Below are positions 21,812 through 31,112 of a stretch of DNA of 35,809 bases, piece by piece. The notes below the pieces were generated by a model, which did no database searches, was not told the origin of the DNA, and was given only the letters and a program-made list of their open reading frames with translations. Position 1 is the stretch's first letter; each line of letters starts with the position of its first letter. A program made the position numbers and the translations under genes. Source of the stretch: a virus; IMG/VR virus record IMGVR_UViG_3300030380_004648, positions 1-35,809 of that record; one strand, written 5' to 3'.

Positions 21812-22684
21812 CTAATTAAAAATATCTCTTAATATTGGTATGCCTGCGGTTGTAAGTCCAAAGTCAGATAGTCCAGTTCCTAGTAGTCCTAATCCTAGTA
21901 AGCTACTACCAATGCCGCCGCCGGGCTCTTGTTGTGTAGTTGTTGTTCCAATGCCAACTTCGCCTGCACCAGCAGCTTGTAATAGAGCATTGAGTCTTTG
22001 TCTTTCTGCTTCGTTTTCCTCTGCAATACGTGCTTGCTCAGCGACAATATCTCTTGTGTCCATTGTCCTTTGTATATCGCCAGCGGTGCCAAGACCTTGT
22101 ATTCTTTGTAGTTCTAAATTCTGTGCGGTTGGTACAGCTCCTATACCTTGAAGTTGTAATCCTCCAGCTAGACGTTCAGCGTCGATAATCTGTCCTGCAA
22201 GCTGTGCCCTTCTTTGTGCTTCAAAGTTTTCTTGCTCAGCAAGTAACGGTGCAGCTGCGGTTGTAATACCACGACCAAGTGCACTACCGAAAGCGTCGCT
22301 ACCTAATCTACCGGCAGCAGAATATTGGGATGATATCGCATTTGTTTCATCAGCTATACGATCTCTAATTACTTGATCCAAAAACTCTGGATTTATTTGC
22401 CGATCAAACTCTTGCTGTAATAATGTAGGCTGTCCTATTTGACCCGATAACAGTCCACTTACAGCACCAGTGGCGTCTGCAATCAATCCAGTATCTCCAC
22501 CAAATTGACTAAGCTGTTCTACTTGTTGTGTTTCAAAGGGATTTACTGGTGCAAATCTGTCGCCTTGAAAAACCTCTGGGTTGAAACTTCTTGCGGCGTC
22601 AAAGACTTCTTGTTGCACGTTTTGTAAATACTCCGGTATCTGAACACTTTGTGTTGTTGTCGATACTGATCTACCTTTACTCAT
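21812..22684 (-). CDS. Putative internal virion/tail-tip protein (290 aa)
   Basis: The start (MSKGRSVSTTTQSVQIPEYL) and the segment RFAPVNPFETQQVEQLSQ resemble a common podophage protein encoded beside the tail genes, often annotated as an internal or injection protein. The middle is Ala/Gln/Arg-rich helix with A-A-G-R-L-G-S motifs; the end is Gly/Leu-rich and hydrophobic (GSSLLGLGLLGTGLSDFG), compatible with membrane insertion. It overlaps the upstream GNAT-like gene by 8 bases. Confidence 0.6.
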   Translation of the reverse strand: MSKGRSVSTTTQSVQIPEYLQNVQQEVFDAARSFNPEVFQGDRFAPVNPFETQQVEQLSQFGGDTGLIADATGAVSGLLSGQIGQPTLLQQEFDRQINPEFLDQVIRDRIADETNAISSQYSAAGRLGSDAFGSALGRGITTAAAPLLAEQENFEAQRRAQLAGQIIDAERLAGGLQLQGIGAVPTAQNLELQRIQGLGTAGDIQRTMDTRDIVAEQARIAEENEAERQRLNALLQAAGAGEVGIGTTTTQQEPGGGIGSSLLGLGLLGTGLSDFGLTTAGIPILRDIFN

Positions 22685-23108
22685 TATCTAACCTCTTTTC
22701 GTATTGTATGTGTCTTGGTTTCCAGTCATACTTTTCTAAATATTTTGTCCACGCTGTACGGCCATATCCTTCGATATGTGTGCATTTATTTACTTTGCCT
22801 AAGTTCTCTAACACTGGCATAACAATCGGTAGCCAATCTTTCATACGCGATCCGGCTACAAAATCTATAGCAAGTGCTTTTGTCTTGGGATATTCAATTA
22901 ACCTTGTTGTTAAGGTTGCGACTATCTCTAAATTTTCTTCTGTTTCTTCGACCACGATCCATAATATATACCCGCTTTCTTTTATTGCTTTGTATACATC
23001 ATCAGTGCTAATACGATCCGGTGTAATACTTACCGCACGATTTATAATCGGCTCTGCATATTTCCATATCTCGTCCAGCTTCTCGGTCGGTACTGGTAAA
23101 AACTTCAT
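22677..23108 (-). CDS. GNAT-fold-like phage protein (143 aa)
   Basis: This belongs to a family often found in the tail region of podophages, with an acetyltransferase-like fold: KLDEIWKYAEPIINRAV, YILWIVVEE, a central ALAIDFVAGSRMKDWLPIV and a C-terminal CTHIEGYGRTAWTKYLEKYD. The T7 internal virion protein gp13 is a comparable case. Whether it acetylates anything is unknown; the acetyl-CoA loop is not obvious. Its start overlaps the upstream stop by four bases. Confidence 0.7.
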   Translation of the reverse strand: MKFLPVPTEKLDEIWKYAEPIINRAVSITPDRISTDDVYKAIKESGYILWIVVEETEENLEIVATLTTRLIEYPKTKALAIDFVAGSRMKDWLPIVMPVLENLGKVNKCTHIEGYGRTAWTKYLEKYDWKPRHIQYEKRLDNE

Positions 23109-23428
23109 CCTATTATGGTATAAATAAATGTCCTATCGGATTGTGAATTATTAGCATGTGTTATGGTAAATGAGCTATCAGCCCTCGCAGAAATAAACAT
23201 GCCGCCCGCACCAACTTCTGCTGCCGCATTTGCAGTTGTTGGTGTAAAACTAATTACTGAATTTGTGCCGGCACGAACATCACTTACAGATGTTGTAGTA
23301 GTGCTGGCAGATAATGTAAAAGTGCCAGTTGCATTTGTCTTGCCGTCTAACATAAGATTTACGACACTTGCAACATCTCTAGGCGATCCGCCGGAAGCAG
23401 GTAGTTTCTTATAATTAAAATCTACCAT
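23105..23428 (-). CDS. Small beta-rich virion protein (107 aa)
   Basis: A Thr/Ser/Ala-rich beta protein (ATGTFTLSASTTTTSVSDVR, TITHANNSQSDRTFIYTIIG). The pattern ending in HANN...DRTF.Y is common in phage tail or head-decoration genes located near fibres. It overlaps neighbours on both sides. The exact place in the virion cannot be read from sequence. Confidence 0.6.
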   Translation of the reverse strand: MVDFNYKKLPASGGSPRDVASVVNLMLDGKTNATGTFTLSASTTTTSVSDVRAGTNSVISFTPTTANAAAEVGAGGMFISARADSSFTITHANNSQSDRTFIYTIIG

Positions 23429-24897
23429 TATCTTCTACCTAGCGCTTGACCTTCTACATCGACACCTAGCGCATATCTAAAATCGCCGGTTGTATCTAGC
23501 TTGACACGATGATATCGACCTTGCGCTCGTACATTACATACGTTGTCAGCATTGAGTGTACTTGCACTTGTAAATGACACATCATCAACTTGCTTTTGAC
23601 GTGATCCAACACTAAGGCTTACAGTTGGTTGTACTGCTGGATTTTTAGATGTTATATATGGTGTTACATTATTTATTAGACTCGATCGTAACGGCGCAAT
23701 CTCAAACTCTCGTGATGTAATACTGGCATTTAGCGTGCTACCAGTAAATGTTGCTATTTTCTTATCTTTAGAACACGCTAGTATAAAACTTTCTCCCTCA
23801 TATATCGGACTATCAAGTGTAGTTTCTAAGGAGTCGATACTGCTACTAATATTATCTAAGCCTTCTAATGTCGTTCCTGGAACGAGTGTTTGACCTACAA
23901 ACTCATGCGCCGTTTCAATCAAACTCCATTTCTGTACCGCATAATTATATGCAAGCATACGATCGGGATCACCGTTTGAAGAATTACTAGCATAAGACCA
24001 CATAACAACTTGGTTTCTAGGATCGATTGCGCAACTCAGTCTATCAGTCAATGCTGGGTTAAGATCGTCTTGAAAAAACTGATCGACCTTCTCTGCGCCG
24101 ATCGGTATCGAACGATTACCGTCAAACATAAAAAATCCGTCTGGTGAATAATAGAATATGGCGTATGTACCTAGAGCCGCTACACTATTCGCTAGTTCAC
24201 ATCCATGATTTGTTTCGATCTTCTCAACAGAGAATATGATAGGAGAGCCAACATACTCTAATCTTGCTATTGCTCTTTCCAGCAACACAATACCGTATTG
24301 TCCTCCAACGACTGCTGTTATGTGCCCGGCGTCTGGTATTGTTTGAATATCTGTTTGATTAGTGCCAATAGTCCAATCAGTAGGATCATTGAGGGCAGAA
24401 AAATAAATACGATCAGAGTGAGTATTGCCACTATACTTAACATTACCAGTGACAACAAAATCTCGTACAACTGCAATGTGCTTCGCCGCAGGCGCTCCAC
24501 TAATAGGATCAAAATTGCTTGAAGATTCTGCATTGAATTCTTGTAAGGCTTGATTGTGTCCACTCGCCGCGATTATACTGTCCCCAAATTTTACAAACTT
24601 CCATATATCCCTCGTTCCCAATGAATAATTACCACTCGTTGAAACATTATCTAAATTTGAATTTCCAGCATTAAATTTATAAATCTTTGAGCTATCACCC
24701 GCAAAGATCGATACTGTTCTGTCTTGCTTTCGAGTTGAAAATATACCACGTATATAGTTATCAGCCGCGTTCGATAGTGCAGCTGGAGATTGCATAGGTT
24801 TATAACCTCTAATGCCCGGCAAAACATTCTTTGCTTCGAGCACTCCGCCGTTACCAAGATCACTCTGATCCGGTAGCCATTCGCCAAATTCTATCAT
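23428..24897 (-). CDS. P22 gp10-like tail hub / packaged-DNA stabilisation protein (489 aa)
   Basis: A beta-rich protein with an opening typical of this family (MIEFGEWLPDQSDLGN, EAKNVLPGIRGYKP) and internal propeller-like motifs (YYSPDGFFMFDGN, RDFVVTGNV). P22 gp10 closes the portal after packaging and builds the tail hub. I take 24897 as start: GGAG lies nine bases upstream within the longer ORF and the ATG overlaps the previous stop (ATGA). Confidence 0.75.
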   Translation of the reverse strand: MIEFGEWLPDQSDLGNGGVLEAKNVLPGIRGYKPMQSPAALSNAADNYIRGIFSTRKQDRTVSIFAGDSSKIYKFNAGNSNLDNVSTSGNYSLGTRDIWKFVKFGDSIIAASGHNQALQEFNAESSSNFDPISGAPAAKHIAVVRDFVVTGNVKYSGNTHSDRIYFSALNDPTDWTIGTNQTDIQTIPDAGHITAVVGGQYGIVLLERAIARLEYVGSPIIFSVEKIETNHGCELANSVAALGTYAIFYYSPDGFFMFDGNRSIPIGAEKVDQFFQDDLNPALTDRLSCAIDPRNQVVMWSYASNSSNGDPDRMLAYNYAVQKWSLIETAHEFVGQTLVPGTTLEGLDNISSSIDSLETTLDSPIYEGESFILACSKDKKIATFTGSTLNASITSREFEIAPLRSSLINNVTPYITSKNPAVQPTVSLSVGSRQKQVDDVSFTSASTLNADNVCNVRAQGRYHRVKLDTTGDFRYALGVDVEGQALGRR

Positions 24898-25457
24898 TGT
24901 AGTGTACTCCATTCGGGACTATCTGACACGATCTCTGTCCACGTTTCGTTTCCAGCAGAAACTTCTGTCCACGTTTCTCCGCCTGCCGGTATGTTTGTCC
25001 AAGACTCGCCTAGTATCTCGCCTAATACATCAGCAGTGAGTGTAATCGTTTCACCTGCGGACATTTGTAAGATACGACCGAAACCGCTTGACGCTGCAAG
25101 AGAAATAGTTGAGTCAGCACTTGCTTCTAAAATAATATTGAAACTTGATGTTGCATTTATTGATATTGCAACACTTTCTGATACTGTTTTTATTAGACCT
25201 GCCGCACTACTTTCTGTAATAGCAATCGATACAGCGCCACTGGCAGATAGTATAAGCTGACTGGCACTTGATTCTGTTATTGATATTGTTACTGCTGAAG
25301 CTGCGCTAAGTATTAAACCTGCGGCAGCAGATGTTGTTACTGCCATTGTTACTGCCGCAGCCGCACTATGTAATGTTAGGTTGTCAAGCTCTTCTAAGGT
25401 AAAAGCGTCTAAGCTATCCATGTTACCAAAGGCGTCAAGTTCCTCCAGCGTTGCCAT
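24894..25457 (-). CDS. Repetitive structural protein with six 20-residue repeats (187 aa)
   Basis: Residues about 31-150 consist of six head-to-tail 20-residue units, best seen as SAASAVTISITESSASQLIL and SASGAVSIAITESSAAGLIK. The Val/Ile alternation suggests beta-strands stacked as a solenoid or fibre. The last 40 residues carry a second repeat (ESWTNI, ETWTEV, ETWTEI, PEWSTL). The 60-bp DNA period makes copy-number change by slippage likely. Between adaptor and tail-hub genes, it may be a fibre, decoration or tail-extension protein. Confidence 0.65.
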   Translation of the reverse strand: MATLEELDAFGNMDSLDAFTLEELDNLTLHSAAAAVTMAVTTSAAAGLILSAASAVTISITESSASQLILSASGAVSIAITESSAAGLIKTVSESVAISINATSSFNIILEASADSTISLAASSGFGRILQMSAGETITLTADVLGEILGESWTNIPAGGETWTEVSAGNETWTEIVSDSPEWSTLQ

Positions 25458-25461
25458 AATA

Positions 25462-25848
25462 CTAAGCTGCTGTTATATCGAGTTCACCTGCGGCGATACG
25501 TAATATGTCGCCGGTGCTAACCGTTTTGGCAGCGCTAAATGCACCATGTATTAGTAAGTTTCCGCTTGTACTAGCGTCAAACAAGCCAAAATGCGATACA
25601 CTGCCCCACGAACCGGTGGCCTGGTCAAAATCGACATTATTTGTGTTGTCTGATACACCACCACTTGCAGCGTCAAAAGCGATTGACTTCCTTGTATATC
25701 CGTTACCACTTAATTCTGTACCACTGTTATCATCGCCGAATGATCCAGTGCTGAGTCCGATAAATACTGTACTCGCAGGTGTGTATGCTGAATTTCTAAG
25801 AATATGATCTAAAATCTCGTTCTCTAAAAAATTACTCATAGCTGACAT
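25462..25848 (-). CDS. Phage structural protein, tail-associated family (128 aa)
   Basis: The sequence pattern (SNFLENEILDHILRNSAYTP, STVFIGLSTGSF, SGNGYTRKSI, WGSVSHFGLFDASTSGNLLI) is a recurrent phage virion family that I associate with mycobacteriophage Gp80-like proteins. It is a compact beta domain. GGAGG lies nine bases before the start at 25848. Likely part of the neck or tail; precise role unknown. Confidence 0.65.
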   Translation of the reverse strand: MSAMSNFLENEILDHILRNSAYTPASTVFIGLSTGSFGDDNSGTELSGNGYTRKSIAFDAASGGVSDNTNNVDFDQATGSWGSVSHFGLFDASTSGNLLIHGAFSAAKTVSTGDILRIAAGELDITAA

Positions 25849-25850
25849 TG

Positions 25851-26474
25851 TTATAATCCTCCATAATTTGTTCTCATTTCAAGACCGCCGCCAAATCTTG
25901 CGCGGTGTGTATCTCTTACTATTTCATCCATAATTCTTGTAAATAATTGGTCATATTGCACTGCTCTGTTTTCATCGAGTAGAAATGTATATGCTGCTGT
26001 TAATGATCCATACAAGTAAGCGTCGGGGTGTCGACTTAATACAGTATTAGAAGTGTTAGTATCTGACAGCGCAGATAATCCTTCTCCATAAATTATTTCA
26101 ATAGTTTCAACAGAGTCCGGTACTGGCCTAAGTTGTAACTCAGTTCCAATAACTGTATATGCTCTGGGCTGTCCAGTGCCTTCAGACGGATAATCTGTAT
26201 ATAGTTCTTTTGGTGTGTAATAATCTAATATCTTTACTTGTGCGGTATTTAATTTTACGGATCGTATTTCACGAAGATCAGTCGGTAATGATATAAAGCC
26301 GTCGCCTACAACAGTAGACGCTGTTGCCCTTCTTTCTTGAGAACGTGAGTCTAATTCACGTCCCATACGTGCTTCAGCCAATTCTATAAAATCTGGTATC
26401 TGTGATGTTAAATCATCTCTTGCTAGAAAGTTTGCAATCGATGTTTTAAGATCAGAATAGGTTGAAAGTGCCAT
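25851..26474 (-). CDS. Head-tail adaptor protein, P22 gp4-like (207 aa)
   Basis: A helical protein with the typical adaptor pattern: YSDLKTSIANFLARDDLT, IPDFIELAEARMGREL, LPTDLREIRSV, then PDAYLYGSLTAAYTFLLDE. Such proteins form a ring under the portal and connect it to the tail. It lies downstream of the capsid gene and upstream of tail genes, as expected. Overlaps the upstream stop by one base. Confidence 0.75.
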   Translation of the reverse strand: MALSTYSDLKTSIANFLARDDLTSQIPDFIELAEARMGRELDSRSQERRATASTVVGDGFISLPTDLREIRSVKLNTAQVKILDYYTPKELYTDYPSEGTGQPRAYTVIGTELQLRPVPDSVETIEIIYGEGLSALSDTNTSNTVLSRHPDAYLYGSLTAAYTFLLDENRAVQYDQLFTRIMDEIVRDTHRARFGGGLEMRTNYGGL

Positions 26475-26806
26475 TATATTAATCTTCCGTTACTTGTTCT
26501 AAACGCTTCGTTATCTTTATCTTGTAGCCACCTCATCCACGCCTTTGGATTATCTCGTGGGCTACCAAACTTCAATAGAAGTTCGTGATATAATACTGAC
26601 GGTATCTCGCCGACTTTCTGCCAGTGCTTTTGAGTGTTGCCAATCAAATCGCCCGGTCTATGTAAATCTTTTTGTTTCTTTGCTAGATCCTTAACTGGAT
26701 CAATCTTTTGTTGTGTACTTACGATATATTCTCCACCGGCGTCATCGTATTCCATAGTAGTTTTTTTGGAAACACCGTCGGTGTTCATTGTGATTTTTTT
26801 ACTCAT
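26474..26806 (-). CDS. Small head-region protein of unknown function (110 aa)
   Basis: Charged N-terminus, then a conserved-looking C-terminal half (DLAKKQKDLHRPG, VGEIPSVLYHELLLKFG, AWMRWLQDKDNEAFRTSNGRL) that I recall from marine podophages next to capsid genes. A head-completion role is plausible. It follows a stem-loop after the capsid gene. Confidence 0.6.
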   Translation of the reverse strand: MSKKITMNTDGVSKKTTMEYDDAGGEYIVSTQQKIDPVKDLAKKQKDLHRPGDLIGNTQKHWQKVGEIPSVLYHELLLKFGSPRDNPKAWMRWLQDKDNEAFRTSNGRLI

Positions 26807-26820
26807 ACCTACCTCAAAAT

Positions 26821-26842
26821 GAGGGGGTTTTTACACCCCCTC
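26821..26842 (-). terminator. Stem-loop after the major capsid gene
   Basis: GAGGGGG (26821-26827) and CCCCCTC (26836-26842) pair perfectly around an 8-base loop. On the minus strand it is followed by ATTTTG, a weak T-tract. It lies 15 bases after the capsid stop; probably a partial terminator or mRNA-stabilising hairpin that raises capsid over downstream gene expression. Confidence 0.6.
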
Positions 26843-26856
26843 GTGTCTTATAAATA

Positions 26857-27801
26857 CTATGATGTATTTAGTCCAAAGATGAAAGCGTGTGCTTTCGGTG
26901 CTTCAACGATCAGACTCCATTCATAAAGAATTGCGAATTTGGTCGCGTCGCCGGTTGGCGCTACATCTGAAACACTGAAGTTACGTCCCGGTAAGCTACC
27001 GATTGCAACATAGTCTTTGTCTATGACATACATTTCAGAGTTTGGCGCTTGTCTGTCAACAACTGCTTCTACAGTACCGAAGTCTGAAAGGAACAGACTT
27101 ACTGATCCAACGATCGCCGCTTCTTGCGGTGCTGTTGAAGTAATTTGGTTTGTTGCAACAGAGCCAGATGATAAACCAGAGAAAGCAACTTTGTTTGCAG
27201 GGCTCATCACTAACAATGACGGTGCACCACCGTCCTCGTATGCTTCTTTGATTGCCGCTTCAATTTGTGCAAGTGTAAGTGCTCTTGCTGTACCAGTTAG
27301 GTCAGCAGTGTCACTACCGTCGCCCGTCGCGTGTCCCATGTCTGATGGTTTGTCACCATTTGTAAGCCATGTTAGTAGTTTAGCTGTCTTTCGTGGATCG
27401 GAAGAAGATTTTGCTTCATTCTTGAATAAACTCTTTTCCACGTCCCTACGAATTTCCAGTCCTTTTAAAATTTTAACGTACGCTGTTTCTCTTGCTCTAC
27501 CAGCTGTATCAACGGCGTCTAATGTGCCGGATACACTAGCTGCTTTTGCTGAGATTTGACAAATATTTGAAAATCTAGTCGGTGCGCTTGGATTTACATA
27601 ACTGTAGTCTGCGCCCTCATTTACATGGTTGTCATCAGCTGCGGCAGCAAGTTCTTGGACGAGCCAGTCATGCTGTACGTTGTTGATTGTTTTTTTAGCT
27701 GCTGCTGTGAACAATGGAGTTTCTGACGGATCGATACGATATATCACATCCTCCAGACTTTCTCTTTCGCCCACACTAGCGGTAGTTGTATACGTAGCCA
27801 T
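26857..27801 (-). CDS. Major capsid protein, SU10 type (DUF5309 family; 314 aa)
   Basis: The opening TTTASVGERESLEDVIYRID, PSETPLFTAAAKKT, and HDWLVQELA, followed by ADYSYVNPSAPTRFSNICQI, match the SU10-type capsid family with an HK97 fold. The C-terminal part (MYVIDKDYVAIGSLPGRNFS, LYEWSLIVEAPKAHAFIFGL) also fits. Length is normal for the family. It follows the scaffold gene and precedes a stem-loop that may favour its expression. Confidence 0.85.
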   Translation of the reverse strand: MATYTTTASVGERESLEDVIYRIDPSETPLFTAAAKKTINNVQHDWLVQELAAAADDNHVNEGADYSYVNPSAPTRFSNICQISAKAASVSGTLDAVDTAGRARETAYVKILKGLEIRRDVEKSLFKNEAKSSSDPRKTAKLLTWLTNGDKPSDMGHATGDGSDTADLTGTARALTLAQIEAAIKEAYEDGGAPSLLVMSPANKVAFSGLSSGSVATNQITSTAPQEAAIVGSVSLFLSDFGTVEAVVDRQAPNSEMYVIDKDYVAIGSLPGRNFSVSDVAPTGDATKFAILYEWSLIVEAPKAHAFIFGLNTS

Positions 27802-27810
27802 TATATCCTC

Positions 27811-28791
27811 CTATTGGTTACGAGTTAGCATATAAGCCAAAGCGTCCTCTTTACGCCCAGACTTGCTCAGTTTGTTCAAAGCAGTTTCCTGCTTTTTGTC
27901 TACGACACTCTGCTGTGATTTAGGTTGTTTTGCTTTCAACATTTTAGGCGCGCTCTTTACTTTTTTCCTTACAGCCGTTTTCTTCGTTTGTAAGTTGTCG
28001 TACATATACGCTCTCCTTAATAGATCAACAATCCTGGAATCTACTGTGTTTGCAATCTCTTGATCGCTAAAACCAAAAGTCTTTGCATAATTTACAATAT
28101 CGCTCTTTTCTTTACTGGCTATAGCGGTATCTCTCCATTCGGGAATACGCTCAATCAGCTTTTGCTGTTCGCTTGCTATCTGCCTTTTTTGTAAATCCAT
28201 TTGCTCTTGTTGTAATCGTTGCATGGCCACTTCACGATCTCTGATAGCGTCTTTCGCTTTCATGTATTCCATAGGATCAGTATCGTATAGTTCTTGCCAC
28301 TGCTCTTTTGTTAGATTACCAGTATTGTTTTGCTCAATTTGTTGTTTCAAAATCTCTACGTTCTCAGCATAGTATTTTCGCTCTGCTTCTAAACTTGCTT
28401 GATCTGCTTGTACGGTCTTTCTTTGTTCAGCGACATCTCGCAATCGTTTTTGTGCAGTCTGCTCAAGTTGGTATGATTTGATTAAGTCCTCCGCAGATAC
28501 TTCAATCTCCTCTCCGTCTACTTTCGCAATATAAATATCATCAGTGATTTCTTCATCATTCTGCTCACTTTCTGCTTCGTCTACAGCTTCATCAGATTGC
28601 TCGTCTGCGAGTTCTGCTTCTTCTGTTTCCTCCACTTCATCAGTCGATACTTCTTGTTGAGTATCATCAGACTTTTGAACATTCTCGTCTACCTTTGCAG
28701 GAACATCATTATCCAAAAGTAAATTGATAGCGCTATCAGTCGTTAAGATATTGCTATCTATGTTAGTTCCATTTTCGGGAATACTAGCCAT
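27811..28791 (-). CDS. Scaffolding-like protein (326 aa)
   Basis: Directly upstream of the capsid gene. The N-terminal third is very acidic (EVEETEEAELADEQSDEAVD), the centre is a long coiled coil (LEAERKYYAENVEILKQQI) and the C-terminus is Lys-rich (KKKVKSAPKMLKAKQPK), the usual polarity of scaffold proteins that bind capsid by a basic tail. No protease domain visible. Confidence 0.75.
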   Translation of the reverse strand: MASIPENGTNIDSNILTTDSAINLLLDNDVPAKVDENVQKSDDTQQEVSTDEVEETEEAELADEQSDEAVDEAESEQNDEEITDDIYIAKVDGEEIEVSAEDLIKSYQLEQTAQKRLRDVAEQRKTVQADQASLEAERKYYAENVEILKQQIEQNNTGNLTKEQWQELYDTDPMEYMKAKDAIRDREVAMQRLQQEQMDLQKRQIASEQQKLIERIPEWRDTAIASKEKSDIVNYAKTFGFSDQEIANTVDSRIVDLLRRAYMYDNLQTKKTAVRKKVKSAPKMLKAKQPKSQQSVVDKKQETALNKLSKSGRKEDALAYMLTRNQ

Positions 28792-28812
28792 TTTCTATCT
28801 CCATGCTTGTTG

Positions 28813-29070
28813 TTATTTTTTAAGCATGCTGTCAATTTGCTCTTTTGCAAAATTGCCGGAAGCAATAATACTGTCAATCTGTCCTTCGATTTCAGTTAGT
28901 GCTCTAAGCAAATAGAAAGCATGCTCACGCTTATCCACATCATCCAAATCAGCACTCGACCAATCTGTGATGTAAGAATTTCGTAATTGCTCAAAAATTT
29001 GTTTTAGTAGTGGATTGTTTCTTAATAATTCAGCTTGCGATCCACGACTTCTTTCTTCGTCTAACGACAT
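28813..29070 (-). CDS. Small helical protein between portal and scaffold (85 aa)
   Basis: Helical, charged (SRGSQAELLRNNPLLKQIFE, REHAFYLLRALTEIEGQID). Small genes of this type commonly lie between portal and scaffold in podophages with P22-like portals. Function unknown. Confidence 0.65.
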   Translation of the reverse strand: MSLDEERSRGSQAELLRNNPLLKQIFEQLRNSYITDWSSADLDDVDKREHAFYLLRALTEIEGQIDSIIASGNFAKEQIDSMLKK

Positions 29071-29078
29071 GAGAATCC

Positions 29079-31112
29079 TTATGCTCTAGGTAGATTTGTA
29101 CTTACTTCGCCACCTAGTTGTAATTTTTGACGTCTTAGATCAAGTTCTGCTTGGAGTTCAGCTTGTCTAAGTTCTAATGTTCTTTCAAATTTCTCACGCT
29201 CTAGTTGTATTTCTAGTAGCATTTTTTCTCTCTCTAATGCTATATCAGCTTGTATCTTTTCACGTTCTGCTGACACTGCCGCTTGTTGTGATTGTCCTTG
29301 TGCAGCCTGCGCTTCTCTTGACGCTAATATTTCATCAATCTGATTGGCATTATTGAAAAATTGTTCTGTATCTTTGAAGCCTGCCATTTCAATTATCTTC
29401 GATAATGTATTGACATATTGACTTGGTTTTACGACTGGATTATCCATACCGAGTGTTTGGATTAGTTGTTCTTGCTTGCCGGCTATTTGTAGAAGCATAG
29501 CCATTTTTTCTTCTTCACGTCCGTTGCCTAATCCAACTTCAACTTTAATATCGTACTCATTGTCCCAAGCCTGCGGATCGATTGATACATATTCGTTTCT
29601 AATTCTAATAGTTTGTGTCGCTGTCATGTGCTTTTGACATAAATGAAATACTGTCTTTGCCAAATCACGACATCCAGTTTCCGCGAACACCCGCGCTATC
29701 ATTTCTACTTTTAACTGCGCACCTTGTATCGTGGAGTTGACCGCTGCCGCCGTTGTCGACTGTAATGACTTAGGATCAAGACCTAGACTTGCTTTTGAGA
29801 ATCCAGTTCTTTGATCTCTCACTTGGTCGATATATTCCAACATAGCAAATCCGGACGCGCCGATAGGCGGTACGTTTAGTGCCTGCACCATACCTGGCGC
29901 TCTCATTCTTACAATGTTGCCCGGTCTTGAAGATAGTAAGTCATCGAGATTGACTTGCCCTTCGACAACGCCCACGCGTGAGTTATTAGTGAGATACATA
30001 TTGTCAAGCAACTGTCTTAAAATTGTCGATTTGATAAGTTGTAAATCTTTGACTAATTCTGCAACTGAACGACCGACCATTCTATGCGGCATAAGTATTG
30101 GGGATACAATAGAAAATGGTACATGGTCAAATGGCTCATTCTCTAGTATGTGATAACCTTCGCCAATAGTAAGAACACGTCTAAGCTCTGGTATGTTATC
30201 GCCGTCAAAATCTGCACGTATATATAGTTCAGTAACAAGTACCTCGTGCATTGTTGGATCGTTAGACTCATTCGATCTGCTGTTCTCTACATCTTGGAAA
30301 CGCTGTTGCTTTTCTGCTTCGTTATCAAGTTCTTGATATCCGGAATAACGTAAGACTTCTTCATAGTCAAATCCGTCATTAACGAGATCGCCAACTTTAC
30401 GTGTTGATCGCTGTCCTACAAGATCAGCAGTATCTAGTGATACAGCTCTACGTGAGAATACAAATTCTTCCGGTGGTACGTTGTCTATTTTGATCCTACC
30501 GGAGTTTATCTTTCTTTTTATATCGACGCTAATATTTCCAGCAATCGCTTCTACAACATCGAGTGCATTATCAATATTCTCATCTTCTTCTTCATCATCT
30601 GTTGCACTTGTCTGTGCTACTATCTCGACATCGGGATCATCCATGAGGATCGTAACTTCATCTTCAGTTAATCCTTCATAGCTTTCTTCTACAACTTGAA
30701 TATCCTCGTCCCAATATGTTTTGAGAACCCCTACTTTGAACAGTAAACTATCTTTAAAAAAGTTATAGAGTGAAGTAAAACCATTGTTCTGACAGTTTAT
30801 GACGTAGTTTACCATATCACTGGCTTGTTCTGCTGCCTTTACATCTTCCGAGTTCTTTGCGATAAAACGTGCAAAGGTATCGCTTGAAGCAAACATCTTC
30901 ATCAAACTTGGTAGCATGTATTCGATCGTATCTGATACTTCGCTACATACGACTTGTGATCTGTTTTCTTGTTCATTACCAAATGGCTCTGCAAGATAGT
31001 AATCAAGCATTTCTGCTCTATGACCTGCAAAGTCTGTATCGTAATAATTTACTGCGTCCTCGACTTCATCCTTTATAAGAGATTCAAAATCCCTATCTGT
31101 CATCTTTGCCAT
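29079..31112 (-). CDS. Portal protein, P22-like (677 aa)
   Basis: The N-terminal pattern (MTDRDFESLIKDEVEDAVNY, RSQVVCSEVSDTIEYMLPSL) and the core (PFSIVSPILMPHRMVGRSVA, KDLQLIKSTILRQLLDNMYL) are those of the P22-type portal family. The C-terminal 80 residues are a long Gln/Glu/Arg coiled coil (ERELILEREKMLLEI-like), corresponding to the barrel. The dodecameric portal is the packaging and ejection channel. The ATG overlaps the stop of the preceding microgene (TAATG). Confidence 0.9.
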   Translation of the reverse strand: MAKMTDRDFESLIKDEVEDAVNYYDTDFAGHRAEMLDYYLAEPFGNEQENRSQVVCSEVSDTIEYMLPSLMKMFASSDTFARFIAKNSEDVKAAEQASDMVNYVINCQNNGFTSLYNFFKDSLLFKVGVLKTYWDEDIQVVEESYEGLTEDEVTILMDDPDVEIVAQTSATDDEEEDENIDNALDVVEAIAGNISVDIKRKINSGRIKIDNVPPEEFVFSRRAVSLDTADLVGQRSTRKVGDLVNDGFDYEEVLRYSGYQELDNEAEKQQRFQDVENSRSNESNDPTMHEVLVTELYIRADFDGDNIPELRRVLTIGEGYHILENEPFDHVPFSIVSPILMPHRMVGRSVAELVKDLQLIKSTILRQLLDNMYLTNNSRVGVVEGQVNLDDLLSSRPGNIVRMRAPGMVQALNVPPIGASGFAMLEYIDQVRDQRTGFSKASLGLDPKSLQSTTAAAVNSTIQGAQLKVEMIARVFAETGCRDLAKTVFHLCQKHMTATQTIRIRNEYVSIDPQAWDNEYDIKVEVGLGNGREEEKMAMLLQIAGKQEQLIQTLGMDNPVVKPSQYVNTLSKIIEMAGFKDTEQFFNNANQIDEILASREAQAAQGQSQQAAVSAEREKIQADIALEREKMLLEIQLEREKFERTLELRQAELQAELDLRRQKLQLGGEVSTNLPRA

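Noticed and set aside
22895-23100. Enzymatic acetyltransferase assignment for the GNAT-like virion-region gene
   Set aside because: The fold-like pattern is there, but the acetyl-CoA binding loop is not convincing, so only a fold-level name was kept.
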